Below are positions 5,895-13,036 of a stretch of 19,168 bases of DNA, piece by piece. Made by a program: the position numbers and the translations under genes. The DNA is taken from NCBI GenBank assembly GCA_964482395.1, contig CAYZXK010000043.1:1-19168 (forward strand), written 5' to 3'. The notes under the pieces were generated by a model. It did not search any database, was not told the origin of the DNA, and was given only the letters and a program-made list of their open reading frames with translations. Origin of the DNA: CAYZXK01 sp964482395 (GTDB taxonomy: Bacteria; Planctomycetota; Phycisphaerae; UBA1845; Fen-1342). How positions within the stretch are numbered: the stretch's first letter is position 1; each line of letters begins with the position of its first letter.

Positions 5895-8501
5895 TCAATA
5901 CCCTTGAGTCAGCAGACTTACGAACGGGTTGATGTCGGCGAAACCGAAGGTCCCGTCCTGGTTGATGTCGCCATTGGTGATTGGGCAGCCCGGATACGTG
6001 TTGCCGTAGGCGACCGGGTCGGTCATCGCCAAGACGAACGGGTTGGTATCGGCGAAACCCAGGGTGCCGTCGCAGTTCATGTCGCCCAGCGGGTAGGTAG
6101 GCCCTTCCTCGACGGTGAAGACCGCGTCGCTCTCGTCCCAACTGCCGTAGCTGCCGCTTACGTAGGCTCGGACACGGACCTTGCAATTGCTGCTGACCGT
6201 GGTCGGGGTCCAGGGGGTCGAACTGGCCCCGGGCTCGGTTAGGGCGATGATGTCGTGCCAGGCGGTCGCGTCGGTGGTGATGGTCAGATCGTCGATCCAG
6301 CAGGTGTCGCTGCCGCCGTTGACGCCCGCGTCTTTCACATACTCCCACTTCAGCAGGTGGCTGCCGGCCCCCAGCGTGGTGGAGTAGTAGGTCCAGTTTA
6401 CAGTGCCGGACTTGTGGAGCTTCTGTTGCCCGTCGATATAGAAATTGAAGAAATCGTAGTTGGCCTCGGAACTGACCCGGTACCAGAAGCTCAACGGCCC
6501 GGCCTCGGCCGAGCAGGTCATCCAACTGGTCTGGCTGTGACTGATTGCCCCGGCCCGGGCGGCGTACGTCCCAGCGTGAGCCACGCCGCTGGCCACATAC
6601 CAGGGCAGGTTGCCGCCGGTGGTGTAGGCCGGGCCCAGCGACCCGCTTTCAAAACCGTCGTTGACTGACCCGGTCTGGCTGTAGTTGTCCGAATACTGCA
6701 CGTGGAACTGGGCCGTCGAGGGACCCGACCAGGTGACGATGGTCGGGACGTTGGCGGTCAGCACCTCACCGCCGTTGGGCGATACTATCTGCGGCGGGGC
6801 GAACATGGCCACGTCGAGAATGGTGGCCGGGCCGCTGTAGACGGTGACCGGCACCGTCAAAGTGTCGTAGCCGGCGGCCGCGAAGCGGAGCTGATAGCTT
6901 CCCGGCAGCAACATGCGGTGATAGTCGCCGACGTCCGGGTCAGTGTAGATGTTATGGTCGCGACCGACCACCGTGACGGTCGCGGCCAGCGGCAGGCCGG
7001 TGTCGGCGTCTGTGACGATCCCCCGCACTCCCATCAGGCAGGTCTCCATGTAGCTGAGCATCGACTCCTGGTTGTCGTTCCAGTAGCTCGGAATCTGCGA
7101 GAAAGGCGGGCTCTTGGTGTTGCCCAGCTCGATGGTCACCTCGTTGCCGCCCATGTAACGGTAGTCCCAGTCCTGCATCCCGCCGTCGATCGAGTACCAG
7201 GCCGCTCCGTTGGTGATGCCGTGGTAGAACACTGGACTGTTCCACATCGGCAGGTTGTGCATCGAGTACTGCTCGCTGATATAAACGAACATGTCCTCGT
7301 CCGGCGTCGGCGAAAATACCGAGCCCTTCCCGTCGTTATCGAACGGGTAGTTCACCACCAAAGCCCCGCCGTGGAAGTTGGCCGCCAGGGTGAACGACTG
7401 GGCGAAGCTCCAGTTCATGATGTTAGCGGTCTCGATCTCGCGACCGGTGGTCGTATTGGGGTCCGGGTTGGGACCCGAGCCTTCCGGGAAGTTGCGGTTC
7501 AGGTCCACCCCGCGGGCGTTATAGCGGGTGTTGTTCATATAGCCGTCGGGGTTCATGGTGGGGACGATCCAGATCTCGATGTTGTTGACCAGGTCCGTCA
7601 CCCGCTGGACCGAGCCGTAGTTGGTGAGCAGATAATCGATCAGGTACATGCACATCATCAGCCCGACCACCTCGTCGCCGTGCATGTTCGCGATGTACTT
7701 GAACTCCGGCTCGTCCTCCTGCTGATCTGGATTGTCGGTGATCTTCAAGGCGTAGATATGGCGGCCCTGCACGCTCAGCCCCAGATCGTGGAGCTGGCAA
7801 CTGCTCGGATACTGACTGGCCCGGGTCTGAAGCGTGTTCACGATCTCGGTATACGAGGGGTAGCCGCTGGGCTGCCGCGACTGACCTTCCTCTTCCGGGC
7901 GCGGCCAGGCGGGCCTCCCCTGGTCGTCCCGAAGGTCGGGATCGGCCCCGCTGGCGATCAAGATTCCAGCCAGCTCCGAGATCAGGACCGGCAATTCATC
8001 CGCGTCGCGCTGCGCCGCCCCCAGAACGTGCAGCGGCGTCTGTCCATCCAGGTCGCGCGCGTTCACTTGCGCCCCGGCCGCGATCAGCCAGCGCAGTGAA
8101 CCCGGCTTGAAGCGGACCGCAGCCAGATGCAGCGGCGTCTGACCGCGCCCGTCGACCGCGTTCACATCCGCCCCGGCCTGGTGGAGCGCGGCCAGTACTT
8201 CCACATTGTTGGAGATGGCGGCGTAGTGCAGCGGCGTGCGGCCCTGCGCGTCCCGGGCGGCCACGTCCGCCCCGGCCGCCAGCAGCAAACGCACGCTTTC
8301 AAGCTGCCCCTGCATCGCGGCCAGGTGCAGGGCGGTGGTTCCATCCTGGTCAGCCTGGTTCACGTCGGCTCCGCCGGCCAGGAGCCCGGCTACCACGGCC
8401 GGCCCGCCGGTCCGGGCCGCCCAGTGAAGGTCGGATTCGGCGGCTACGGCCGCGCAAGCGCAGACCATCGCCAGAATTGCCAAGGCGCGTCCGGTGTTCA
8501 T
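5895..8501 (-). CDS. Secreted ankyrin-repeat / M14 zinc carboxypeptidase fusion with dockerin-like tail
   Basis: An 868-residue exported protein. Residues 1-20 are a signal peptide (cleavage near AVA/AES). Residues 23-191 are five ankyrin repeats (G-x-T-P-L-H-x-A-A, then G-A-D-V-N), the fifth with an insertion of about 8 residues. Residues about 215-490 are a metallocarboxypeptidase: zinc ligands H274 and E277 (NMHGDE) and H377 (NFHGG), substrate Arg R336 (DLNRNFP), NPDGY at 317-321 and catalytic Glu E458 (VTIELG). The set is complete, so it should be active. GGMQDWDY is typical of the carboxypeptidase D/E/N subgroup, as is the transthyretin-like domain at 491-568 (GVRGIVTDADTG). Then come an FN3-like domain that seems split by a jelly-roll domain (about 617-742) and the dockerin-like tail (806-868). 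GAGG precedes the ATG. It should remove C-terminal, perhaps basic, residues from peptides outside the cytoplasm. Ankyrin repeats joined to such an enzyme are unusual. Confidence 0.93.
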   Translation of the reverse strand: MNTGRALAILAMVCACAAVAAESDLHWAARTGGPAVVAGLLAGGADVNQADQDGTTALHLAAMQGQLESVRLLLAAGADVAARDAQGRTPLHYAAISNNVEVLAALHQAGADVNAVDGRGQTPLHLAAVRFKPGSLRWLIAAGAQVNARDLDGQTPLHVLGAAQRDADELPVLISELAGILIASGADPDLRDDQGRPAWPRPEEEGQSRQPSGYPSYTEIVNTLQTRASQYPSSCQLHDLGLSVQGRHIYALKITDNPDQQEDEPEFKYIANMHGDEVVGLMMCMYLIDYLLTNYGSVQRVTDLVNNIEIWIVPTMNPDGYMNNTRYNARGVDLNRNFPEGSGPNPDPNTTTGREIETANIMNWSFAQSFTLAANFHGGALVVNYPFDNDGKGSVFSPTPDEDMFVYISEQYSMHNLPMWNSPVFYHGITNGAAWYSIDGGMQDWDYRYMGGNEVTIELGNTKSPPFSQIPSYWNDNQESMLSYMETCLMGVRGIVTDADTGLPLAATVTVVGRDHNIYTDPDVGDYHRMLLPGSYQLRFAAAGYDTLTVPVTVYSGPATILDVAMFAPPQIVSPNGGEVLTANVPTIVTWSGPSTAQFHVQYSDNYSQTGSVNDGFESGSLGPAYTTGGNLPWYVASGVAHAGTYAARAGAISHSQTSWMTCSAEAGPLSFWYRVSSEANYDFFNFYIDGQQKLHKSGTVNWTYYSTTLGAGSHLLKWEYVKDAGVNGGSDTCWIDDLTITTDATAWHDIIALTEPGASSTPWTPTTVSSNCKVRVRAYVSGSYGSWDESDAVFTVEEGPTYPLGDMNCDGTLGFADTNPFVLAMTDPVAYGNTYPGCPITNGDINQDGTFGFADINPFVSLLTQGY
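7929..8435 (-). repeat. Tandem 99-bp repeats encoding ankyrin units
   Basis: The coding DNA of the ankyrin array keeps an exact 33-codon period: the 14-mer TGCAGCGGCGTCTG starts at 8029 and 8128 on the + strand, a close variant starts at 8227 and a shorter match at 8326, each 99 bp apart. The nucleotide likeness suggests fairly recent duplication or gene conversion among units. Confidence 0.75.
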
Positions 8502-8797
8502 ATCTGGACCTCGGAAAACGTAAAGCCTCTATCGTCTCCAGTATACCTCACGTTAACGCTGGACTGCCGCAAAAGCAATCACGCTCTTCGGCCTGATGCC
8601 CCGCCGACCCCGCATGTGAGACCTGCGGGCCTCGCTGAGCGGTCGGGGCGGGCTGGGCGATAAACCGGGTCCTTCCGGTCGTGCCCCAGACAGTGCGCGG
8701 TTTCAATGAAGCGTCGGCCTGGCACGACCGATAACTGCAGCCCGAGCGGGCCTGCGTGACAGACCCCGGCGGCCGCGGGCCGGACCTGACCGAGACC
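8502..8797. other. Intergenic region upstream of the ankyrin-M14 gene
   Basis: About 300 bp with no supportable gene; the longest ATG frame I checked (17 codons, near 8706 on +) has no ribosome binding site. It holds a possible -10 for the M14 gene (TATACT, minus strand, 8540-8545, 39 bp before the ATG, with no matching -35) and a 10-bp inverted repeat at 8676-8730. Confidence 0.45.
8676..8730. repeat. 10-bp perfect inverted repeat
   Basis: CGGTCGTGCC (8676-8685) and GGCACGACCG (8721-8730) are exact reverse complements separated by 35 nt. They lie between the end of the HAD operon and the M14 promoter region. An operator, a transcript-end structure or a small RNA are all possible; nothing in the sequence decides. 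Confidence 0.45.
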
Positions 8798-8819
8798 CGC
8801 CGCGCCCCCCGGCGCGACG
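8798..8819 (-). terminator. Hairpin directly after the HAD gene stop codon
   Basis: On the minus strand CGTCGCGCC (8819-8811) pairs with GGCGCGGCG (8806-8798) around GGGG: nine pairs, one of them T-G. It begins at the base after the TAG of the HAD gene. No U-tract follows, so it is a terminator-like structure for the three-gene operon and not a canonical intrinsic terminator. Confidence 0.45.
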
Positions 8820-9524
8820 CTACGCCGGCCGGCGCCCCGGGCGGGACGTCCGAACCAGCTCTGCCAACCCCAGCAAGTCTGCGAACTGGTAGTCGGGCCG
8901 GGCAGTGCCGATGTCGTGGATTCGATGGGCCCGGTTGACCCAACCGCTGGTCAGCCCGGCCGCCCGGGCGCCGCCCACGTCGCTGTGCAGCGAGTCGCCC
9001 ACATGGATGACCCGGTCGCGGCGCCACCCAGTGACGGCCAGGGCCAGATCGAAGATCCGTCGATCCGGCTTATAGGAACGTGCGTCCTGCGAGGTGACCA
9101 TTGCGGCCACCCGGATGTCATGCTGGCGCAGCGCGGCCTCCAGATCGGCCCGGTCGGCGTTCGACACGATGCAAATGGGGACCGTAAACCGGCCCAGGAA
9201 CTCCCGGGTCTCCGGCTGGAGCGGTGGATTTCGCCAGTAATCCACCAGATGTCGGACCCGTGGGTAGGGATCGATCGTGATCCCGAGTTCGGCCATGGTC
9301 TGGATCAGCGAATCCGCTTCGAGCTGAACCAGGGGCCGGAAGCCGCCGCAGTTTGCCCGGTCCATGGCGGCGAAGAAGCGTTGGCCCCAACTGACCGCTA
9401 GCTCCGACGGTGACACCCGCAGCCCGGTGTCGACGATTATTTCACGGCAGACGGCTTCGACCGCGGCCCGATCGCCGGTGGTCAGGGTGCCGTACATGTC
9501 TATGAATATCCCGTCCAGCTCCAT
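8820..9524 (-). CDS. HAD-superfamily hydrolase
   Basis: A 234-residue, probably cytoplasmic, hydrolase of the haloacid dehalogenase superfamily. Motif I is IDMYGTL with nucleophile D9; motif II is IVSNAD (S121); motif III is the Lys in YKPDRR (K152); motif IV is HVGDSLHSDVGGA (D177, D182). Residues about 15-95 are the helical cap. The second motif I Asp, the acid/base of phosphatases, is Tyr11 here, as in L-2-haloacid dehalogenases, whereas motif IV looks like a phosphatase; substrate is therefore open. I start at the ATG at 9524, since a longer in-frame version (to 9599) would run into the upstream gene and adds 25 residues without family likeness. It follows the GH113-like gene by 28 bp and is the last gene of the operon. 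Confidence 0.85.
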   Translation of the reverse strand: MELDGIFIDMYGTLTTGDRAAVEAVCREIIVDTGLRVSPSELAVSWGQRFFAAMDRANCGGFRPLVQLEADSLIQTMAELGITIDPYPRVRHLVDYWRNPPLQPETREFLGRFTVPICIVSNADRADLEAALRQHDIRVAAMVTSQDARSYKPDRRIFDLALAVTGWRRDRVIHVGDSLHSDVGGARAAGLTSGWVNRAHRIHDIGTARPDYQFADLLGLAELVRTSRPGRRPA

Positions 9525-9552
9525 CGTGCCTGGCGCCTTGCGGCTGGGGGTG

Positions 9553-10671
9553 CTACCGCTGGGGGGCCGGAGTGGGTGGTACTGCGGCATTTCTGCCACC
9601 GGCGCCCGGGAGCCAACTGCGCAGCACTTGCTCGGCCGGTTTGCCCTTGGGGGTGTATCCGTAGTCGTCGGGACCGCCCGGGTCGGTGGTCCACTCCCAC
9701 CAAATCACGCCCAGCAATTCCGGCGTGTTTCCCCACACGCGAATGAAGGCTTCATAGAGCCGGCGCTGCTCCTCCATTCCCGCCGGGGTGGCCTTCTGGT
9801 TCTGGTAGTAGTTCCAGGGGGCCATGGCGGCCCCTTCCTGACTGCACCAGCCGACCTCGGTGAACAGGATCGGCCTGCCGATCCGCCGCTGCCAGGCCAG
9901 GATGTCCTTCTGGATCGGCTCCCAATGGGTGACGATCTCCTCGACGGTCGGGTCCTTCTTGTCGGCCAGGGTGAAATAGCTGGTCATTCCCACGAAATCC
10001 AGGTGGTCCCAGAACTCGATCGGTCGGTAGTGATCCCAGTTGGCCGAGTAGCCCAGTTTTCCACACCAGAAACGTGGCCGGACGGTTTGGATCAGTTTCA
10101 CCCAGCGGGCGGTCTGCTTCTCGCTGCTGATGAGCTCGGAGCCGACCATCAGTCCGTCGGCGGCGGCTTCGCGGGCGATGTCAGCGAACCACAACACGAA
10201 GTCGGTGTACTGGTTCCACCATTCTTCCCAGTCCGGGGGCTCGATAATGCCCCGCCACTCGCTGCCCCGCGGATTGCGCAGCAGCACGATGGGCATCAGG
10301 ATGACGTTGAGCCCCATTTCCTCTCCGCGGCGAATGATGGTCTTGAGGTCCTCGGCCGATGGCGCCTTGCGCATGTCCAGATAGATCGACTGCGAGGTGG
10401 CATGCTCCATGAACCCGGCCACGCTCAGCAGCACCGTGTTGGCGCCCAGTTCGACTATCTCCTTGAGCAGTGGCGTGTAGGTCTCGACCGGCCGGTAGCC
10501 GGAGGCGAGCTGGATGGCCAGCCCGCGGAGCGGCGCGGGGCCGAGATCGGCGAAATTCTGGGACGGCGCGGACGCGGGGGCCGGCGGGGTCCGTCCCGGC
10601 TGCCCCGGCCAGAGCAGGGCTGCGGCCAGCGCGGTCGCACCGCCGATCAGGATAACGAGCTTGGTGATCAT
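9553..10671 (-). CDS. Membrane-anchored GH113-like glycoside hydrolase
   Basis: A 372-residue protein starting at ATG 10671, which overlaps the upstream stop codon (ATGA); a longer frame to 10737 would overlap more and spoil the signal segment. Residues 1-21 (MITKLVILIGGATALAAALL) form a signal or anchor helix, followed by a Pro/Ala-rich linker. The rest is a TIM barrel with the clan GH-A pattern: acid/base E179 in VGSELIS and nucleophile E272 in FTEVGW. The segments LRGLAIQL, GANTV, GYSANWDHY, LDFVGMTSYFTL and GVIWWEW resemble family GH113, whose known member is a beta-mannanase. It should cut a beta-linked glycan in the periplasm or at the surface. The mannan substrate is inferred from the family and is not visible in the sequence; other GH-A families cannot be fully excluded. 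Confidence 0.82.
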   Translation of the reverse strand: MITKLVILIGGATALAAALLWPGQPGRTPPAPASAPSQNFADLGPAPLRGLAIQLASGYRPVETYTPLLKEIVELGANTVLLSVAGFMEHATSQSIYLDMRKAPSAEDLKTIIRRGEEMGLNVILMPIVLLRNPRGSEWRGIIEPPDWEEWWNQYTDFVLWFADIAREAAADGLMVGSELISSEKQTARWVKLIQTVRPRFWCGKLGYSANWDHYRPIEFWDHLDFVGMTSYFTLADKKDPTVEEIVTHWEPIQKDILAWQRRIGRPILFTEVGWCSQEGAAMAPWNYYQNQKATPAGMEEQRRLYEAFIRVWGNTPELLGVIWWEWTTDPGGPDDYGYTPKGKPAEQVLRSWLPGAGGRNAAVPPTPAPQR

Positions 10672-12338
10672 TCCCCCCCGGACGGCGCAGCCCCGACGGC
10701 CAGCCCCGCGTCCAGCAGCGACAAGCCTTCTAGCCATTGGTCCTCGTCAGGCTTCTGCCCAAGCAGGTCCAGCAGCGTGGGTACCAGGTCCACAGAACGG
10801 GCCACCGGGATAGTTTGACCCGCCGGTATGCCCGGGCCGGCGATCATGAACGGTATCCGCATCTCCTCCCGGTGCAGGCCGCCATGCCCGCCGTTCTCGG
10901 TCACAAAACTGTAGCCGGGCTCGGCAAAAACTGCCACTTGTCCGGCTCGGTGGACGTTCAGCAGGGGAATCAGAGCCGGGACCACCTCCGGACGAGTCTG
11001 CTCGGCCGTGGCCTGCGACCAATCCCGGGCGGTGTGGTAGCCGGCGGAAACGAACGCCGCCAACTCCGGCGTCTGCATGTACTCCAGCACATCGCCGGAC
11101 TGGGGCTCGTAGGCGTACTCCGGCCCTGCTGGCCCCATGCGCCTAAACAACCGGGCCGAGCCACGCGCCGACCGCAGAACCGCCTGGTCCTCGTCGGCCA
11201 GATACGCGACCAGGTCCACCCCGGGGAGGTTCCAAAGCTGGGCCTCGAATGGCGGAGTGGTCAGGATCGCCTCCACTTCCTCCGGCGGAGGCGGCTGGGT
11301 CCAGCCGTTGGGGCCGCGGAAGTACAGGAACGCTCCGCGGCCGTTGTGGTGGGCGACCACGGTGTCGAACCGGTCGAAGTAGGCCTGTCGCCAGGCTCGT
11401 GGGCCGGCTTGAAGCATCAAATCAGTGGCGCGACGTCCCCAGTCTCGCCGGACGAGCTTCATAAGGTCGATAACCCCCTCCGGGTGAACATCCACCATTC
11501 CATGGTCGGCCACCAGCACCAGGTAGGTCGTTTCCAGCAAACCTTGGGTTTCCAGCCAATCGCAGACTCGCCCAATCTGGTAATCCAGGTGCTCCACGGC
11601 CTTGCGATAGGCGGCCGAACTCGCCCCAGACTTGTGGCCGACCGAGTCGGCCCCCGGGAAGTAGCAGGTGAGGATGGTGGGCCACTCCCCTTCGTAGTTG
11701 GCCCACCAGGCTACCTGCCAGATCGAGGTGGCGGTCAGCTTGTCGACCGCCGTGTAGTCGCCCAGGAGCCACATCACCCCCGACACGGCCCAGTTGGCGA
11801 CGTTCTGGATCGCTCCGCGGTGGTGCGCGGCCTGGATGCTCACCGAGGGGGCGGGGGCGATACGCTCGTAGATGGTCGGAGCCAGGCAGTCGGCGTTGAT
11901 GTCGCAATAGCTCTCGATGGTCACATAATCGCGGAAGAACGCCTGGTCAGGGTCGAACCAGCGGTTGCCCACCACCATGTGTCGCCCCGGGCCGGCCCCG
12001 GTCAGGAGGGTGGCGATCGCGGCATAGGTGATTCCCGGCACGCAGGTGACGGCGTGTTCGGCTCGTGCCCCGGCCAGGACGAACCGTCGGTTGATGTTCG
12101 GCAGCCAGCCCTCACGGCAGCCGGTCTCGATCGTCCCGGCGCCTACCCCGTCGCAGAGGAAGATGACGACCCCGGGACTTGGCGGGCGGGTGTCGTCGTG
12201 CAGGTATACGTGAAGCGGCCCACCGGCGCCGCAGGCGCCGATCAACAGCAGGCCCGCCACCAGCAAACCGAATCGAACAGCCCGCGGCAGGTTGATCGCC
12301 GTCCCAGCACCGGAATGAAGAGCTGACCGAGCGCCCAT
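10668..12338 (-). CDS. Alkaline-phosphatase-superfamily phosphodiesterase lipoprotein
   Basis: A 556-residue protein. Its N-terminus has a hydrophobic helix ending in the lipobox IGAC (C36), so it is probably a lipoprotein. The catalytic set of the type I phosphodiesterase/nucleotide pyrophosphatase family is complete: D63 (FLCDGVG), likely nucleophile T104 (CVPGITYAAIATLLTG), D231 and H235 (GADSVGHKSG), D278 and H279 (VADHGM), and H485 (GGHGG). These bind two zinc ions and would cleave a phosphodiester or phosphomonoester. HGGLHREEMRIPFMIAGPGI also recalls sulfatases and phosphoglycerate mutases of the same superfamily, so the leaving group is uncertain. GAGGA lies 9 nt before the ATG. It is the first gene of an operon with the GH113-like and HAD genes, and overlaps the former by 4 nt, a sign of translational coupling. 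Confidence 0.88.
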   Translation of the reverse strand: MGARSALHSGAGTAINLPRAVRFGLLVAGLLLIGACGAGGPLHVYLHDDTRPPSPGVVIFLCDGVGAGTIETGCREGWLPNINRRFVLAGARAEHAVTCVPGITYAAIATLLTGAGPGRHMVVGNRWFDPDQAFFRDYVTIESYCDINADCLAPTIYERIAPAPSVSIQAAHHRGAIQNVANWAVSGVMWLLGDYTAVDKLTATSIWQVAWWANYEGEWPTILTCYFPGADSVGHKSGASSAAYRKAVEHLDYQIGRVCDWLETQGLLETTYLVLVADHGMVDVHPEGVIDLMKLVRRDWGRRATDLMLQAGPRAWRQAYFDRFDTVVAHHNGRGAFLYFRGPNGWTQPPPPEEVEAILTTPPFEAQLWNLPGVDLVAYLADEDQAVLRSARGSARLFRRMGPAGPEYAYEPQSGDVLEYMQTPELAAFVSAGYHTARDWSQATAEQTRPEVVPALIPLLNVHRAGQVAVFAEPGYSFVTENGGHGGLHREEMRIPFMIAGPGIPAGQTIPVARSVDLVPTLLDLLGQKPDEDQWLEGLSLLDAGLAVGAAPSGGE

Positions 12339-12372
12339 GGGTCGTCATCCTCAGGGGTCTTGAAGTCGCAGC

Positions 12373-12400
12373 ATTATCCGCCCGGCCGGCCGGTGCTCAA
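12373..12400 (-). promoter_or_regulatory. Candidate sigma-70 promoter of the phosphodiesterase operon
   Basis: On the minus strand, TTGAGC (12395-12400; four of six to TTGACA), a 16-bp spacer and GATAAT (12373-12378; five of six to TATAAT). The -10 lies 34 bp before the ATG at 12338, which leaves a leader of about 28 nt. It stands back to back with the promoter proposed for the small + gene. Confidence 0.5.
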
Positions 12401-12419
12401 GTCGGGTCTGCCGGCGGCC

Positions 12420-12447
12420 TTGTAGCGGGCGAAGCGGACGATATAGT
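12420..12447 (+). promoter_or_regulatory. Candidate promoter of the small secreted-peptide gene (+)
   Basis: TTGTAG (12420-12425; three of six), 16-bp spacer, TATAGT (12442-12447; five of six). A leader of about 43 nt would precede the ATG at 12497. Moderate support only. Confidence 0.38.
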
Positions 12448-12496
12448 AACCGGCGCGCGCCGATAACGCTCCTTTCGGATTGACAGGGAGACGAAC

Positions 12497-12649
12497 ATGA
12501 AGGTTTGGAAACGGGCCCTGTTGCTGGCCGCCAGCGCAGTCTTGCTCCAGGCCGGCACCTGCGCGACTGATTTCGGTTACTACCTGATGCAGGCCCTGGC
12601 ATCCGAGCTGGTCGAGCAGGCGGTGAACGCCGCCACCAGCGGGACCTGA
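12497..12649 (+). CDS. Small exported peptide (50 aa), unknown function
   Basis: ATG at 12497, TGA at 12647-12649, with AGGGAG 7 nt upstream. The peptide begins MKVWKRALLLAASAVLLQAG, a clear signal peptide (basic start, then a run of about 13 hydrophobic residues), then TCATDFGYYLMQ, and a tail rich in Ala, Glu and Gln that should form an amphipathic helix. Cleavage could fall around LQA/GT; a lipoprotein at the Cys is possible, but T at -1 does not fit the usual lipobox. The mature part is only about 30 residues. It is divergent from the phosphodiesterase operon and convergent with another tiny exported peptide gene. I do not recognise a family. Ribosome binding site, promoter-like sequence and signal peptide together make it likely to be real. 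Confidence 0.68.
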   Translation: MKVWKRALLLAASAVLLQAGTCATDFGYYLMQALASELVEQAVNAATSGT

Positions 12650-12804
12650 TGCGATGCCCCATTGAGGTCGACTGTCACAGCCCGAGCGCGAGGGGCCCGA
12701 GATGCCGCTGTGCCGGCCGCAACTGCCTGTCGGGAAGCAGACTTCGCCCGCAGGGGCCAACCTGCCACCCAGCCCGTTGCGGAGCCGGCTTGCTTCCTGA
12801 ACGC

Positions 12805-12960
12805 TTAACTGTTCCCTGCCGAATCGGCGATCGCCTCGGCCAGGTCGAGCGAGGCTTGCACGATATCATCCGCCTGGGCTAGAGCCTTTTCGGTAAGCGG
12901 GATTCCGATCAGCAACGCAATCAGGCCGGCTGCGTACCAACGTAACCTTGCAAGGCTCAT
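12805..12960 (-). CDS. Small exported peptide (51 aa), unknown function
   Basis: ATG at 12960, TAA at 12805-12807, with a strong AGGAG 6 nt before the start. The protein begins MSLARLRWYAAGLIALLIG and goes on IPLTEKALA/QADD, a good signal peptide with an A-L-A cleavage site. The mature peptide is about 23 residues, acidic (DDIVQASLDLAEAIADSAG) and predicted helical. It lies 76 bp downstream of the gamma-glutamyltransferase gene on the same strand, so it could be the second gene of that transcript. There is no clear sequence likeness to the 50-residue peptide at 12497 beyond the general plan of signal plus short helix. No family is recognised. The ribosome binding site and signal peptide support a real gene. 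Confidence 0.66.
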   Translation of the reverse strand: MSLARLRWYAAGLIALLIGIPLTEKALAQADDIVQASLDLAEAIADSAGNS

Positions 12961-13036
12961 GAAGCGCTCCTGTCCTGGACGGTCAGCTTAGGCTTGCGGG
13001 CGGGCAAGCTCAAGTGGGCTCCGCGGGTCCCGCAAA

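Noticed and set aside
7929..8435. 99-bp periodic repeat considered as a CRISPR or mobile repeat
   Set aside because: The period is exactly 33 codons in frame and encodes ankyrin repeats.
8613..8633. CCCGCA/TGCGGG hairpin as a terminator of the HAD operon
   Set aside because: A 6-bp stem with a 9-nt loop, no U-run, nearly 200 bp past the stop; the hairpin at 8798-8819 is better placed.
9364..10818. 484-codon + frame over the HAD and GH113-like genes
   Set aside because: It crosses two real genes on the opposite strand and shows no family motifs.
10737..12326. 529-codon open frame on the + strand opposite the phosphodiesterase gene
   Set aside because: Antisense to a well-supported gene; the sequence is His/Arg/Gly-rich without domain features and has no ribosome binding site.
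12459..12482. Possible second promoter right before the 50-codon gene
   Set aside because: The CGATAACG-type match has no -35 partner at a usable distance, and the set at 12420-12447 fits better.
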